A DNA stretch of 64,000 nt from Gammaproteobacteria bacterium (lineage in GTDB: Bacteria; Pseudomonadota; Gammaproteobacteria; Steroidobacterales; Steroidobacteraceae): assembly GCA_027366635.1 (NCBI GenBank), contig DAHXNE010000043.1, positions 1 to 64,000 of the forward strand, given 5' to 3'. The first letter of the stretch is position 1, and the number at the start of each line of letters is the position of its first letter. The notes below the pieces were generated by a model that saw only the letters and a list, made by a program, of their open reading frames with translations, had not been told where the DNA came from and made no database searches. Of the stretch, positions 39,691 through 48,220 are shown in pieces. Made by a program: the position numbers and the translations under genes.

Positions 39691-40131
39691 ATGGCGATGA
39701 ATGTCGGAGGCGACTCGGGAGACGAGCCGAGCGTGATGGCCACCATCAATACGACGCCGCTGGTCGACGTCATGTTGGTGTTGCTGATCATCTTCCTCAT
39801 CACGATTCCGGTGATCACCCAGCACATCAAGGTGAATCTGCCGCATGCGAACAACATCCCGACGGTGACCAAGCCGCACGAGGTCACTATTTCGGTGACG
39901 CGCAACGGCTCGATCTACTGGGGTACGCAGCTGGTGCCGAGCAGCAGGCGACTGCTGCAGAAGATCGAGGAGGTTGCGGTGGAAGTGCCGCAGCCGGCGG
40001 TGAAGATCCGCGGTGACCGCAACGCGGACTACCGCTATATCGGCCACGTCATGTACGAGCTGCAGCGCGGCGGCATGGTGAAGGTCGATTTCATCTCCGA
40101 TCCGAGCACCACCAAGCTCGGAGCTCAATGA
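39691..40131 (+). CDS. exbD: Biopolymer transport protein ExbD, copy 1
   Basis: The 146-residue protein has one N-terminal membrane helix with the conserved Asp: INTTPLVDVMLVLLIIFLIT. The periplasmic domain includes PVITQHIKVNLPHANNIPTV and VKIRGDRNADYRYIGHVMYE. ExbD dimers sit in the ExbB pore and carry protons through that Asp. A GAGGAG-type site precedes ATG 39691. A second, diverged ExbD follows after 51 bases. Confidence 0.95.
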   Translation: MAMNVGGDSGDEPSVMATINTTPLVDVMLVLLIIFLITIPVITQHIKVNLPHANNIPTVTKPHEVTISVTRNGSIYWGTQLVPSSRRLLQKIEEVAVEVPQPAVKIRGDRNADYRYIGHVMYELQRGGMVKVDFISDPSTTKLGAQ

Positions 40132-40182
40132 TGATCATTTTATTGTACGGACGCCGCCGAGCGTTCGAGGAGTATTGAATCC

Positions 40183-40599
40183 ATGGCCATGTCGATGGGG
40201 TCCGGCAAGGGTCCGATGATCGAGATCAACACCACGCCGTTGATCGACGTGATGCTGGTGTTGTTGGTGACGTTGATCATTACGCTGCCGATCATGACGC
40301 ACACGACCAAGATCGACCTTCCGCAGCGTCAGCATCAGCCACCGAAGACCCCGCCGCAGGTGATCAATCTGGGCATCGAGTTCGACGGTACGATCACCTG
40401 GAACGGCACCGTGGTGCCGAACATGCAGGTGCTCAACGGGTATTTCGAGAGCGAGGCGCAGAAGAATCCGCAGCCGGAGATCCACCTCAGCCCCGACGGC
40501 ATGGCCAAGTACGGCATCGTCGCGAAGGTGCTGGCGGACGCCCAGCGCAACCGCATAACCAAGATCGGTTTCGTCAATACCGCCGAATTCTCACAGTGA
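40183..40599 (+). CDS. exbD: Biopolymer transport protein ExbD, copy 2
   Basis: The 138-residue paralogue has INTTPLIDVMLVLLVTLIIT with the same conserved Asp, then HTTKIDLPQRQHQPPKTPPQ and a periplasmic domain (LSPDGMAKYGIVAKVLADAQ). Tandem exbD genes occur in xanthomonads, where from memory exbD2 is needed for pathogenicity-related functions but not for iron uptake. Its stop overlaps the next GTG start codon. Confidence 0.94.
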   Translation: MAMSMGSGKGPMIEINTTPLIDVMLVLLVTLIITLPIMTHTTKIDLPQRQHQPPKTPPQVINLGIEFDGTITWNGTVVPNMQVLNGYFESEAQKNPQPEIHLSPDGMAKYGIVAKVLADAQRNRITKIGFVNTAEFSQ

Positions 40600-41900
40600 A
40601 AGCAGTAACTCAAACCGCTATGCGAGACAGATTCATGAAATTCAAGGGGATTGTGGCCACGGTTGCGCTCGGCGCGTTGCTGGTGTGTGGCGGCGCGATG
40701 GTGGCCGTTTCGTCGGCGCAGGCCGCGACCAAGGGGCCGTCGAAAGCCATGAAGCGCGGCATCGCGCTGCAGCTCAAGGCCGCGCAGACCGCCATCCAGA
40801 AAGGGCAGTACGCCGCCGGCATCGCCAAGCTCAACGCCATGGCGGGCAACAAGGAGCTGCAGGCGAGCCCGTACGCGCAGCACATCCGCAACCAGTTGTA
40901 TGTGTTCGCGTACGAGAAGTCGAACCAGGACGCGAAGCTTCCGGCGCGATTGAAGCTGTTGTTGCAGGATCCGTACGAGACGCCGGCCAATGTCCGCAGT
41001 TTCGTCGTGGCATTGGCGCAGCTTAACTACCAGCTGCGCCATTTCCACCAGGCCATCAAGTACGGCACGGAAGCCCTGAACAAGGGCTACGCGACCGAGG
41101 CCCAGATGGGCACGCTGGTGGCTCAGGCGCACTACCTGCTCGGCGATTGGCGGGGCACGATCGCGGTCGTGAAGCAGCAGGTGGCTGGGGAGATCAGGGC
41201 GGGTAGCAAGCCGACCCAGCACCAGTTGCAGCTGATCGAGAGTTCCTGTCAGAAGCTGCACGACCAGTCGTGCCTGCTTAATTCGCTCGAGCAGCTGGTC
41301 ATCTATTACCCAAAGCGGCAGTACTGGCAGTACCTGTTGTACCGCACGTTCAAATCGGTCAAGAGCGATGCGAACCTGCTCGAGGCCTACCGCCTGGCGT
41401 TCGCCGTCGGCGTGATGAAGCAGCCCCACGAGTTCACCAGCTATGCCGAGCTGGCCATCGAGGCCGGCACGCCGGGTGAGGCCGAGACGGTCCTGAAGAC
41501 TGCGCTTAAGGCCGGTGTGTTTACCACCCCCAACGGCAAGGCAAAAGCCGAGCGCATTCTGCAGGATGCCCAGAAGCACTCGACGGCTGCGGATCGCGCG
41601 GGGCTGGCGCATACCGCGGTGTTGGCGAACCAGCAGGCCACAGGCAACTCGGATGTCCGGGTCGGACTGGCCTACTACGGATACAAGCAGTACCCGCAGG
41701 CGATCAAGATGTACCAGGAAGGCATTGCCAAGGGCGGCCTGAAGCGGCCGGGCGAGGCGCATCTGCTGCTGGGCATCGCGCAGCTGGCCGCCGGTAACCG
41801 GGGCGCCGCGCTGCAGGCATTCAGCGAGGTCAAAGGCGACCCGACGCTGGTGCGTCTGGCGCAGCTGTGGAGCCTGAAGGCCAAGTCGGTGGCCGCCTGA
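40596..41900 (+). CDS. TPR-type periplasmic protein of the TonB operon
   Basis: The protein (434 residues from GTG 40596) has a signal peptide (FKGIVATVALGALLVCGGAM then AVSSAQAATK). The rest is helical repeat sequence, such as LKAAQTAIQKGQYAAGIAKL, FHQAIKYGTEALNKGYATEA, DVRVGLAYYGYKQYPQAIKM and GEAHLLLGIAQLAAGNRGAA, matching tetratricopeptide repeats. ATG 40620 or 40635 may be the true start, giving a normal signal-peptide N-region. It is fused by overlap to exbD2, so it is probably a Ton-system accessory; its role is unknown. Similar TPR proteins follow exbD in related genomes, from memory. Confidence 0.8.
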   Translation: MKAVTQTAMRDRFMKFKGIVATVALGALLVCGGAMVAVSSAQAATKGPSKAMKRGIALQLKAAQTAIQKGQYAAGIAKLNAMAGNKELQASPYAQHIRNQLYVFAYEKSNQDAKLPARLKLLLQDPYETPANVRSFVVALAQLNYQLRHFHQAIKYGTEALNKGYATEAQMGTLVAQAHYLLGDWRGTIAVVKQQVAGEIRAGSKPTQHQLQLIESSCQKLHDQSCLLNSLEQLVIYYPKRQYWQYLLYRTFKSVKSDANLLEAYRLAFAVGVMKQPHEFTSYAELAIEAGTPGEAETVLKTALKAGVFTTPNGKAKAERILQDAQKHSTAADRAGLAHTAVLANQQATGNSDVRVGLAYYGYKQYPQAIKMYQEGIAKGGLKRPGEAHLLLGIAQLAAGNRGAALQAFSEVKGDPTLVRLAQLWSLKAKSVAA

Positions 41901-41941
41901 GCGGTCGCGCCGGTTCCACCCACACAGGAGGACATCCAGTC

Positions 41942-42424
41942 ATGGCGATCAAAGCCGCAGAGCGCATGCCAGCGGGCGTGCTGAAGACGATGGGCGCCGA
42001 GGGTCCCAAGGACGTGCGCACGGAGGAGCTTTTCAAGGGTAAGAAGGTGGTGCTCTTCTCGGTGCCGGGGGCGTTCACGCCGACCTGCGATGCGAAGCAT
42101 CTGCCGGGTTTTGTGCAACTGGCCGATCAGATCCGGGCTAAGGGCGTTGATTTGATCGCCTGTATGGCCGTGAACGACGTATTTGTCATGAATGCCTGGG
42201 GCAAGGCCTCGGGAGTCGGTGACAAGGTCATGATGCTGGCAGACGGCAATGGCGAGTACGCCAAAGCCCTGGGACTGTCGCTGGATGCCAGCGGATTTGG
42301 CATGGGCCAGCGCGGCCAGCGCTTCGCGCTCGTCATCGAGGACGGCGTCGTCCGGCAGGTCAACGTCGAGGCGCCGGGACAGTTCAAAGTGTCGGCGGCC
42401 GAGCACGTCCTCGGCCAGCTGTAG
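41942..42424 (+). CDS. Peroxiredoxin (Prx5/redoxin family)
   Basis: The 160-residue protein reduces peroxides through a reactive cysteine. The active site is VPGAFTPTCDAKHLPGF with Cys49, and IACMAVNDVFVMNAWGKASG and LGLSLDASGFGMGQRGQRFA follow, all Prx5-type. The reductant (glutathione or glutaredoxin) is not evident. AGGAGGA lies 10 bases before ATG 41942. It follows the TPR gene by 41 bases and may be in the same transcript. Confidence 0.92.
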   Translation: MAIKAAERMPAGVLKTMGAEGPKDVRTEELFKGKKVVLFSVPGAFTPTCDAKHLPGFVQLADQIRAKGVDLIACMAVNDVFVMNAWGKASGVGDKVMMLADGNGEYAKALGLSLDASGFGMGQRGQRFALVIEDGVVRQVNVEAPGQFKVSAAEHVLGQL

Positions 42425-42439
42425 CGGCTGCGCAAGCCT

Positions 42440-43381
42440 CTAGAGTAGCTGCTCGATCTGCGGCACGATCTCGAAGAGGTCGCCGACCAGGCCAAGGTCG
42501 GCGACCTCGAAGATCGGCGCTTCGGGATCCTTGTTGATCGCCACGATGGTGCGGGCATCCTTGATACCCGTCAGGTGCTGGATGGCGCCCGAGATTCCGA
42601 CGGCGACGTACAGATCCGGGGCGATGATCTTGCCCGTCTGACCCACCTGCAGCTCATTCGGCGCATAGCCGGCGTCGACGGCGGCTCGGGAAGCGCCCAC
42701 TGCCGCGCCGAGCTTGTCCGCCAATTGGTACAGCATCTGGAAGGCCTCGGCGCTGCCGAGAGCGCGACCGCCGGAGATTACCCGCGCGGCTGTCTGTAGA
42801 TCCGGGCGGTCACTCGTGGCGGCCGAGGTCGATACGAACCGGGTGTGCTGCGGGGGCTCGACCGGGGCATCGACCTTCTCGATCGGCGCCGTGCCGCCGG
42901 CGGCGGCGGCGTGAAACGAGGCGGTGCGCACCGTGCCGACGACTTTCGTATCCTCAGGTACGGCTACCGTGACGATCGCGTTACCGGCGTAAATCGGACG
43001 GCGGAAGCGGTGCGGGCCTTCCACGGCCATGATGTCACTCACCTGCGCGGTGTCGAGCAAGGCCGCGATGCGCGGCATGACGTCCTTCCCAAAGGTGCTC
43101 GAGGGGCCCAACACATGGGTGTAGGGGCCGGCCAGGGCGGCGATCTGCGGGGCGATGGCGGCCGCAAGCGGATGCGCGTGGATAGGATGCTCCACCGTGA
43201 GGACACGGCTGACGCCCTGCAGGGCGGCAGCTTGCCGGGCCACTGCGGAGGCGTCCGAGGCGCATACCACGATAGTGATTTCGGCCTGCGGCACGGTGGC
43301 GGCGCAGGCGACACATTTGGCGGTACCGATGCCGAGGGCGGCCCCGTCGTGCTCGGCAATGATCAGTATGGAGGCGCTCAT
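42440..43381 (-). CDS. etfA: Electron transfer flavoprotein subunit alpha
   Basis: The 313-residue subunit binds FAD in its C-terminal domain: [71 protein letters not shown] and [20 protein letters not shown]. With EtfB it carries electrons from acyl-CoA dehydrogenases to the quinone pool through ETF dehydrogenase, which is not in the window. It overlaps etfB by 4 bases. Confidence 0.96.
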   Translation of the reverse strand: MSASILIIAEHDGAALGIGTAKCVACAATVPQAEITIVVCASDASAVARQAAALQGVSRVLTVEHPIHAHPLAAAIAPQIAALAGPYTHVLGPSSTFGKDVMPRIAALLDTAQVSDIMAVEGPHRFRRPIYAGNAIVTVAVPEDTKVVGTVRTASFHAAAAGGTAPIEKVDAPVEPPQHTRFVSTSAATSDRPDLQTAARVISGGRALGSAEAFQMLYQLADKLGAAVGASRAAVDAGYAPNELQVGQTGKIIAPDLYVAVGISGAIQHLTGIKDARTIVAINKDPEAPIFEVADLGLVGDLFEIVPQIEQLL

Positions 43382-44133
43382 GATGGCAACAGTCCTTTTT
43401 CCTTCAGTGCCGCGACTAGCGCGGCGGCGTTATCGACCCGGATCCCCTTCTGACGCTGCGGCGGCGCGGCGACGCGCACGGTTGTCAGGTGCGCGCGGGG
43501 CGTGACGCCGAGGGACTCCAAGCTCAGCGACTCGAGCGGCTTTTTCTTCGCCTTCATGATCTCCGGCAGCTTCACATAGCGCGGCTCGTTCAGGCGCAGA
43601 TCCACGGTGACGACGGCCGGCAGGTCCACCTCGAGTATCTCCAGGCCGGCGTCGACTTCGCGGGTCACCTGTGCTTTGCCTTCGGCGAGCTCGATCTTGG
43701 AGGCGAACGTCGCCTGCGGACGCTGCCATAGCGCCGCGAGCATCTGACCGGTCTGCCCGTTGTCCTCGTCGATCGCCTGCTTGCCGAGCAGCACCAGAAA
43801 CGGCTGCTCACGCTCGATGAGCTTGAGGAGGATATGCGCGGTCGTGAGCGGCTCGGTCGGGGCGTCGCTGAGGACGTGCACTGCCCGGTCCGCGCCCATG
43901 GCGAGGCACGTCCGCAACTGAGACTGGCAGTCGGGCGGTCCGATGGTGGCCACTATGACCTCCTCGGCCAGTCCGCGCTCCTTGATTCTGAGCGCCTCCT
44001 CGAGCGCGATCTCGTCGAAGGGGTTGACGCTCATTTTGACCCCATCGAGCACCACACCCGAGCCGTCGGGCTTGATGCGGATGCGCACGTTGTAGTCCAC
44101 GACGCGCTTGATGCCCACCACGATGCGTTTCAT
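43378..44133 (-). CDS. etfB: Electron transfer flavoprotein subunit beta
   Basis: The 251-residue subunit starts MKRIVVGIKRVVDYNVRIRI at ATG 44133, with TGGAGGAAG upstream. It has MSVNPFDEIALEEALRIKER, GKQAIDEDNGQTGQMLAALW, and the C-terminal signature VTVDLRLNEPRYVKLPEIMK-AKKKPLE with the lysine-rich recognition loop. It binds AMP and pairs with EtfA. It is divergent from the aminotransferase gene across about 110 bases. Confidence 0.96.
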   Translation of the reverse strand: MKRIVVGIKRVVDYNVRIRIKPDGSGVVLDGVKMSVNPFDEIALEEALRIKERGLAEEVIVATIGPPDCQSQLRTCLAMGADRAVHVLSDAPTEPLTTAHILLKLIEREQPFLVLLGKQAIDEDNGQTGQMLAALWQRPQATFASKIELAEGKAQVTREVDAGLEILEVDLPAVVTVDLRLNEPRYVKLPEIMKAKKKPLESLSLESLGVTPRAHLTTVRVAAPPQRQKGIRVDNAAALVAALKEKGLLPS

Positions 44134-44244
44134 CATCCAGCCACTTCCTCCAGAGCCTGCGGTCAATATAGCAGAGGATACCGCCGGGCTGACCGGCGCG
44201 CGGCCACGCGGCCGATGGGGAATCATCAATGATATGCTTCACTG

Positions 44245-45516
44245 ATGAGCGAGTCCCCGATTCGGCCCAGCGAGAGTCTGCGCCACGTCCGTTACGAGAT
44301 CCGCGGGCGCCTCGCGCACCGCGCCCACGAGCTCGAGCGTCAAGGCTACGAGATCATCTCGCTCAACATCGGCAATCCCGGTGCGTTCGGCCTGCGCACG
44401 CCCGAGACGATGCGCTTGGCGATGATCGAGAATCTCGCGGAGGCCGACGGTTATTGCCACCAGAAGGGTATCTTCCCGGCTCGTGAAGCGGTGGTGATGC
44501 AGCAGCAGGCGCGCGGGGTCGCCGGGGTCACGGCCGAGGAGGTGTTCATCGGCAACGGCGTGAGCGAATTGATCAATCTGGTGCTGCGTGCGTTGCTCGA
44601 CGACGGCGACGAGGTCCTGGTGCCGAGCCCCGATTATCCTCTGTGGAGCGCCGCGGTGACGCTCAACGGCGGTCGCGCCGTGCACTATCCTTGCCGCCCG
44701 CAGAACGGTTTCGTGCCCGACCCGGATGAGCTCGCCCGGTTGATTACGCCGCGGACCCGCGCACTGGTGGTCATCAATCCCAACAATCCGACCGGCGCGG
44801 TATACCCGCGCGCGGTGCTCGAGGCGCTTGCGCGCCTCGCCGAGCGATCGGGTCTGGTGGTCTTCAGCGACGAGATCTACGACCAGATGGTCTACGACGG
44901 GGCGGAATTCGTCCCGATGGCGACGTTGGTGCACGAGACCCTGTGCGCGACGCTGTCCGGATTGTCCAAGGTCTATCGCGCCTGCGGTTACCGCGTCGGC
45001 TGGGCGGTGTTCTCCGGACAGACCCGCGCCGCGGTGGATTATCTGGCGGCGATCGATCTGCTGAGCTCACTGCGTCTGTGCAGCAACGTGCTGGCGCAGT
45101 GGGCCGTGCAGACCGCCCTCGGCGGCTATCAGAGCATCCAGGATCTGGTCGGCCCCGGCGGGCGCCTGTACGAGTCGCGCCGGACCATCCATGCGGCGGT
45201 GAGCGCCAGCCGGTTCCTGCGCCTGAAGGAGGCGCCGCGGGGCGCGATGTATGCCTTCATCGGGGTCGACACGGCAGAGCTGCCGGGATTCGACGATCAG
45301 CGCTTCGCGCTCGATCTGCTCGAGCAGAAGCATGTCCTGGTGGCCCCGGGAGTCAGCTTCAACGTGCCGTATCGCAATCATTTTCGGATTACGAGCTTGC
45401 CCGACAGCGCGACGCTTCAGAAAGTCTTTGCGCGGATCGAGGATCTGCTGAGCGCGTACGCGGCCACGCCGCCCGCGGCGGACAATGTCGTGCCCGGTCC
45501 AAAACGGTTGGCATGA
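44245..45516 (+). CDS. alaA: Alanine-type aminotransferase, class I/II (AlaA-like)
   Basis: The 423-residue fold-type I PLP enzyme has YEIISLNIGNPGAFGLRTPE, GIFPAREAVVMQQQ, VFIGNGVSELINLVLRALLD, VPSPDYPLWSAAVTLNGG, VVINPNNPTGAVYPRAVLE, VFSDEIYDQM, and the Schiff-base Lys242 in LSGLSKVYRACGYRVGW. Its length and these motifs match AlaA, which transfers amino groups between glutamate and pyruvate; valine-pyruvate specificity (AlaC/AvtA type) is an alternative. It is monocistronic, between divergent etfB and the DNA-repair genes. Confidence 0.85.
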   Translation: MSESPIRPSESLRHVRYEIRGRLAHRAHELERQGYEIISLNIGNPGAFGLRTPETMRLAMIENLAEADGYCHQKGIFPAREAVVMQQQARGVAGVTAEEVFIGNGVSELINLVLRALLDDGDEVLVPSPDYPLWSAAVTLNGGRAVHYPCRPQNGFVPDPDELARLITPRTRALVVINPNNPTGAVYPRAVLEALARLAERSGLVVFSDEIYDQMVYDGAEFVPMATLVHETLCATLSGLSKVYRACGYRVGWAVFSGQTRAAVDYLAAIDLLSSLRLCSNVLAQWAVQTALGGYQSIQDLVGPGGRLYESRRTIHAAVSASRFLRLKEAPRGAMYAFIGVDTAELPGFDDQRFALDLLEQKHVLVAPGVSFNVPYRNHFRITSLPDSATLQKVFARIEDLLSAYAATPPAADNVVPGPKRLA

Positions 45517-45534
45517 GGGCGGGCATTCTGGAGT

Positions 45535-45563
45535 TAGAGTGAGTTCTCTAAAGACTTTATAAT
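45535..45563 (+). promoter_or_regulatory. Promoter candidate for the AddBA-like operon
   Basis: A perfect -10 TATAAT (45558-45563) lies in an AT-rich dip, 9 bases before the TTG start of the repair operon. A weak -35 (TAGAGT, 45535-45540) is 17 bases upstream. The short distance to the start codon implies a very short or absent leader. Confidence 0.5.
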
Positions 45564-45571
45564 CTATTGTT

Positions 45572-48220
45572 TTGAAAAGGATTCCGGATCATATCGACCC
45601 GGTGATCGAGGCCGGCGGCACGGTCGTGACACCGACCCGCCAGCGTGCGCACGCGTTGCGTTTGGCGTACGCCGCGCGGGAACTCGGCCGCGGTCGTCGT
45701 GTGTGGCGGAGTCCGGACGTGCTGCCGCTGGCGGGCTGGCTCACCCGGGGCATGGAGCAGCGTGCGCAACAGGAGAGCACCGATTCACGCCTTCCCCGTC
45801 TGCTGACGGGTGCCGAAGAGTGGCTGCTGTGGCGTGAGTGCGCCGCGCAGGCGCAGGCCGGACTGGAGCTGATCAATCCGAGCGCGCTGGCGGACGGATT
45901 GCTCGGAGCCAGTCAGCTCGCCGCCGAGCTGCGGATCGATGTGACCCGACTGCGCGCCGCCGCGAATACCGAGACGGCCCTGTTGCAAGCGGTGCAGCAC
46001 GGGGTGGTTGCACGCAGCCGCGCGATCGGCGCGGCGTCGTTGGATGCGCTGCTCGGCCGGGGCGTGGCGCTCGGCGACCGGCGGCCGGTGCTGTTCTGCG
46101 GTCTGTTGGCGCCAACGCCGCGCTTGCGGGCCCTGATTGACGAGCGGCGTGCGCTCGGCTGGCCGACCGAGCTCATGGTGCCACCGGCCGCGCCGACGTC
46201 GCTGCCTGCGGTGGTGCAAGCGGCGGACGAGACGCAGGAGCTCGACCGCATCGCGCACTGGTGCCGCGAGCGGCTCGAGCAGGCGCCGGCGGGCCGGTTG
46301 CTGGTGGTGTTGCCGGGCTCGATCGGGCGGCGCGAGCGTCTGGCCGCCTTGATCCGTCAGTCGCTCGATCCCGGCGGCGTATATGGCACGGCGCAGGGGG
46401 CGGCCGTCGGCATCGAAGGGGGTAGCTCGTTCGCCGAACAGCCGGCCGTGAGCCAGGCGTTGTTCGGGTTGACCGTGTTGAGCGGCGCGGACGTACCGAT
46501 CGAGAACGTGCTGGAGTGGTTGCGCAGCCCGGTGTTGCGGGAAGCGCCCGCCGATCGGGCCCGGCTCGATCTGTGGCTGCGGGAACGCGTGCCGCCGACG
46601 ATCGACAGTGGCGCGCTGGCACGCTGGCTCGCGGCCGCGCCGGGGCCGGCCGCCGCGGCGCTGCGGGCGCGGCTCGAGCGGGCCGCCGGACAGGTGCGCG
46701 AGCCGGTGGGCTCGGCGCGCCAGTGGTCCGAACGCTTTCATGCCGCGCTCGACGGTCTCGGCTGGCCGGGAGCCGCGGGCTTGGACAGTCCGAGTCAGCA
46801 GATGGCGGTACGGTTGCGTGAGCTGCTCGAGGAGTTCGGTCAGTTGTCCGTTGCCGCGGGCCCGCTCAGCGCTACGGCGGCGCTCGAGCGGCTGCGCGAG
46901 CTGGCGGCGCGGACCGCGTATCGCCCGGCGGATGAGGATCCCGCGGTCACCGTCACGGGGCAGCTCACCGACCCGGTGGTTCGCTACGAGGGTATCTGGG
47001 TGGCCGGATTGCATGCCGATGCCCTGCCGAAGCCCGTCGCGCCCGACCCGTTCCTGCCGCTTGCGGCCCAGGTCGCGGCGGATCACTGCGGCGCCTCGAG
47101 CGCGGCACGCCTGCGCGAAGCCCGGGCGCTGCTGGCAGCCTGGCGGGCCGCGACCGAGCACCTGGTGCTCTCCATGCCGCTGCGCGCCGAAGACGTGCGA
47201 CTGCTGCCGAGTCCGCTGCTCGCGCCCTGGCTCGGCACCGATTCACCGCAGGCGGCCGTGCAGCCGTGGCTGCCCGAGCGTGTGCACCGGGAGGATCGGC
47301 TCGAGCCTTGGCGCGATGCCGGCGTTGCCTGGACGCGCGGCGCGCCGCTACCGGCCGGAACACGCAGTCTCGAGCTGCAGAATGACTGTCCCTTCCGTGC
47401 TTACGCCGAGCTGCGTCTGGGCTGCGAGCGGTGGGCGAGCGCCGAGCCCGGCATCGCCGCCGATCTGCGCGGCCGACTGTTGCACGCCGCGCTGCAGCGT
47501 CTGTGGCAGGCGCTTGGGGATTCGGGGGCGTTGACCGCGCTAACGCCGGCAGCGCTCGAGGCGCTCATCGGTACGTGCGTCGAGGGTGCCGCGTTGGAGC
47601 TGATGGGCGCCGAGCCGGCGCTGCCGGCGGTGCCCGCACAGCAGCGCGAGTGCCGGCGTGCGGTCCGGCTCATCGCGATGCTGTGCGAGGTCGAGCAGCG
47701 GCGTGCACCGTTCGCGGTGCGGTACATCGAGCATGCCCGCGAGCTTGTCTTGGGCGAGGCCACCGTGCGCGTGCGCATGGACCGTGTCGATGCGCTCGCC
47801 GATGGCGGCGTTGCGGTGCTCGACTACAAGAGCGGACGCCCGGTGCGCCCCGACTGGTACGGCGAGCGTCCGTCGCATCCCCAGCTGCTCGCGTATCTTG
47901 CGGCGCTTAGTGAGCCGGTACGAGCCCTTGCGACCGTCAACCTGACGGCCCGCGAAGTGGGTTTCCACGGCATTGCCGCCAGTGACGGATTGCTCCCCCA
48001 GGTGGAGACGGTTCGGGCCGCGTTCGGCGGCGGCGACGCGTGGGCGGAGCGGGTACAGGCCTGGAGGGACGTGCTCGAGCGTCTGGCGAGCGCGTTCGCG
48101 CGGGGCGAGGCGGCGGTGGACCCCAAGCCCGGTGCCTGTGACTACTGCCATCTGCGTGTGCTGTGCCGCGTCGAGGATGAATTTCAGGGCCAGCCGCCCG
48201 AGGCGCCGGAGGGCCTGTGA
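45572..48220 (+). CDS. AddB/RecB-like PD-(D/E)XK nuclease protein, probable DNA repair subunit
   Basis: The 882-residue protein is of the proteobacterial probable DNA-repair type related to AddB. The N-terminal two-thirds is an inactivated helicase-like region with no Walker A (GGTVVTPTRQRAHALRLAYA, LLVVLPGSIGRRERLAALI). The C-terminal 230 residues are a RecB nuclease with VRMDRVDALADGGVAVLDYK. Four cysteines in the AddB pattern (NDCPFRAYAELRLGCERW, with CDYCHLRVLC near the end, C-x2-C-x5-C) suggest a 4Fe-4S cluster. It is shorter than AddB (about 1150). It starts at TTG 45572 and overlaps the helicase gene by 4 bases. Confidence 0.86.
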   Translation: MKRIPDHIDPVIEAGGTVVTPTRQRAHALRLAYAARELGRGRRVWRSPDVLPLAGWLTRGMEQRAQQESTDSRLPRLLTGAEEWLLWRECAAQAQAGLELINPSALADGLLGASQLAAELRIDVTRLRAAANTETALLQAVQHGVVARSRAIGAASLDALLGRGVALGDRRPVLFCGLLAPTPRLRALIDERRALGWPTELMVPPAAPTSLPAVVQAADETQELDRIAHWCRERLEQAPAGRLLVVLPGSIGRRERLAALIRQSLDPGGVYGTAQGAAVGIEGGSSFAEQPAVSQALFGLTVLSGADVPIENVLEWLRSPVLREAPADRARLDLWLRERVPPTIDSGALARWLAAAPGPAAAALRARLERAAGQVREPVGSARQWSERFHAALDGLGWPGAAGLDSPSQQMAVRLRELLEEFGQLSVAAGPLSATAALERLRELAARTAYRPADEDPAVTVTGQLTDPVVRYEGIWVAGLHADALPKPVAPDPFLPLAAQVAADHCGASSAARLREARALLAAWRAATEHLVLSMPLRAEDVRLLPSPLLAPWLGTDSPQAAVQPWLPERVHREDRLEPWRDAGVAWTRGAPLPAGTRSLELQNDCPFRAYAELRLGCERWASAEPGIAADLRGRLLHAALQRLWQALGDSGALTALTPAALEALIGTCVEGAALELMGAEPALPAVPAQQRECRRAVRLIAMLCEVEQRRAPFAVRYIEHARELVLGEATVRVRMDRVDALADGGVAVLDYKSGRPVRPDWYGERPSHPQLLAYLAALSEPVRALATVNLTAREVGFHGIAASDGLLPQVETVRAAFGGGDAWAERVQAWRDVLERLASAFARGEAAVDPKPGACDYCHLRVLCRVEDEFQGQPPEAPEGL

